The notes below the pieces were generated by a model. That model saw only the letters and a list, made by a program, of their open reading frames with translations, was not told where the DNA came from and made no database searches. DNA of 64,000 nt from Nonlabens dokdonensis DSW-6 (GTDB lineage: Bacteria > Bacteroidota > Bacteroidia > Flavobacteriales > Flavobacteriaceae), in assembly GCF_000332115.1 (NCBI RefSeq), contig NC_020156.1, forward strand, positions 310,001 to 374,000. Direction: 5' to 3'. The position numbers and the translations under genes are program-made. Positions 63,504 through 64,000 of this stretch are shown here, one piece after another. Positions within the stretch are counted from its first letter, which is position 1. Each line of letters opens with the position of its first letter.

Positions 63504-63570
63504 CCTGGCTGCCGAATGGCATGGGAAGACAGGAGATGCATGTTTTTTATTTCAAAGACGCACAAACGAA

Positions 63571-63600
63571 AAAATCCCTGATCTCACGATCAGGGATTTT
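63571..63600 (-). terminator. Terminator of the SDR gene
   Basis: AAAATCCCTGATC (63571-63583) and GATCAGGGATTTT (63588-63600) form a perfect 13-bp stem with a 4-nt loop. On the minus strand a T-run follows, about 20 bp after the SDR stop. Confidence 0.9.
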
Positions 63601-63620
63601 AAGTAGTTTGTGAATAAGAA

Positions 63621-64000
63621 TTAGATACCTAATGCTTGTCCACCACCTATCTGAATAGTCTCTGCAGTGATGAATGATGCATCTTTACTCGCGAGAAAAG
63701 AAACAACACCACTTACATCTTCTGGTTGACCTAGACGACCTAATAAGATATTATTTGCCCAAGAAGCAAACACTTCTGGCTTCGTATCTTTAATTTGCTG
63801 GTGAAAAGGAGTATCAATAGTTCCAGGAGAAACTGCGTTTACTCTTATTCCATATTCTGCAAGATCTTTTGCAAGAGCTCTTGTAATTGCATGTACTCCA
63901 GCTTTAGAAGTTCCATAAATACCAGCACCTGGTCCACCAGCATTCCATGCTGCGTTAGATGTATAGTTGATAATTGAAGGATGCTCTCCATTTTTAAGGA
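63621..64000 (-). CDS. Short-chain dehydrogenase/reductase, C-terminal part (5' end outside window)
   Basis: About 126 residues of an SDR protein read on the minus strand, ending with TAA at 63623-63621. The catalytic Tyr-x3-Lys is in IYGTSKAG, the typical RVNAVSPGTIDTPF segment follows, and the C-terminus is AETIQIGGGQALGI. The cofactor loop and the catalytic Ser region lie beyond the window edge or at it. The substrate is unknown. It is terminated by the hairpin at 63571. Confidence 0.92.
   Translation of the reverse strand, partial: LKNGEHPSIINYTSNAAWNAGGPGAGIYGTSKAGVHAITRALAKDLAEYGIRVNAVSPGTIDTPFHQQIKDTKPEVFASWANNILLGRLGQPEDVSGVVSFLASKDASFITAETIQIGGGQALGI

Overview
This window is a low-GC chromosomal segment of a member of the Bacteroidota, most likely a marine member of the Flavobacteriaceae. 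The evidence is a tmRNA with tag GENNYALAA, promoters of the TTG/TAnnTTTG type, hardly any Shine-Dalgarno sequences, a type B type-IX-secretion C-terminal domain, a proton-pumping proteorhodopsin divergent from a Brp/Blh carotenoid oxygenase, and a PL6 alginate-lyase-like enzyme. No prophage, transposase, CRISPR array, rRNA or tRNA gene was seen. It looks like ordinary host chromosome, and most of the unusual content lies in non-coding and repeat structure.

Layout. 0-6.4 kb: end of an unknown gene, a membrane-anchored glutamate-synthase-like flavoenzyme, an M1 aminopeptidase, and a coupled methyltransferase/GT2 pair. 6.4-12.2 kb: a small outer membrane protein, a PafA-type phosphatase lipoprotein, an MlaE/MlaF-like ABC pair, a Tudor-like protein, an unknown membrane-anchored protein and DoxX. 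12.3-14 kb: an operon of three paralogous small membrane proteins ending in an XRE regulator. 14-18 kb: uvrA, preceded by a 107-bp direct duplication and flanked by inverted repeat relics. 18-24 kb: a serine hydrolase lipoprotein, a large TonB-plug protein and typA. 24-28.9 kb: small unknown genes, a minimal endonuclease V homologue and an FKBP isomerase. 29-33 kb: the proteorhodopsin/blh light-energy locus and two universal stress proteins. 33-41 kb: ffh, folD, small genes, then a thioredoxin / persulfide dioxygenase-rhodanese / rhodanese series running into kdsA. 41-48 kb: di-haem peroxidase, GH25 lysozyme and a Tricorn protease. 47-54 kb: a winged-helix regulator with its membrane partner, a Coq4-like protein, CreD, DUF4153 and DUF1361/DUF2809 membrane proteins. 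54-64 kb: a giant T9SS lectin-repeat protein, a saccharopine-dehydrogenase-like enzyme, YitT, tmRNA, a PL6 lyase and the end of an SDR gene.

Main signals beyond the genes. (1) A 16-bp perfect palindrome, CGCTTTCGCGAAAGCG, or its 14-bp core, occurs 16 times at about 4-kb intervals, half of them inside genes, where it is read in all three frames as RFRES, AFAKA or LSRK. (2) The proteorhodopsin/blh intergenic region carries four TGTTTAA half-sites in exact dyad symmetry (spacing 16-4-16), a candidate light or energy operator. (3) Two identical TACTTTG-N5-CAAAGTA operators flank a winged-helix regulator gene. (4) A GTAAAGTAT inverted repeat sits over the promoter of the XRE/membrane-protein operon. 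(5) Short-period arrays with unrelated unit sequences lie between genes, including one in heptamer phase that contains alternative start codons.
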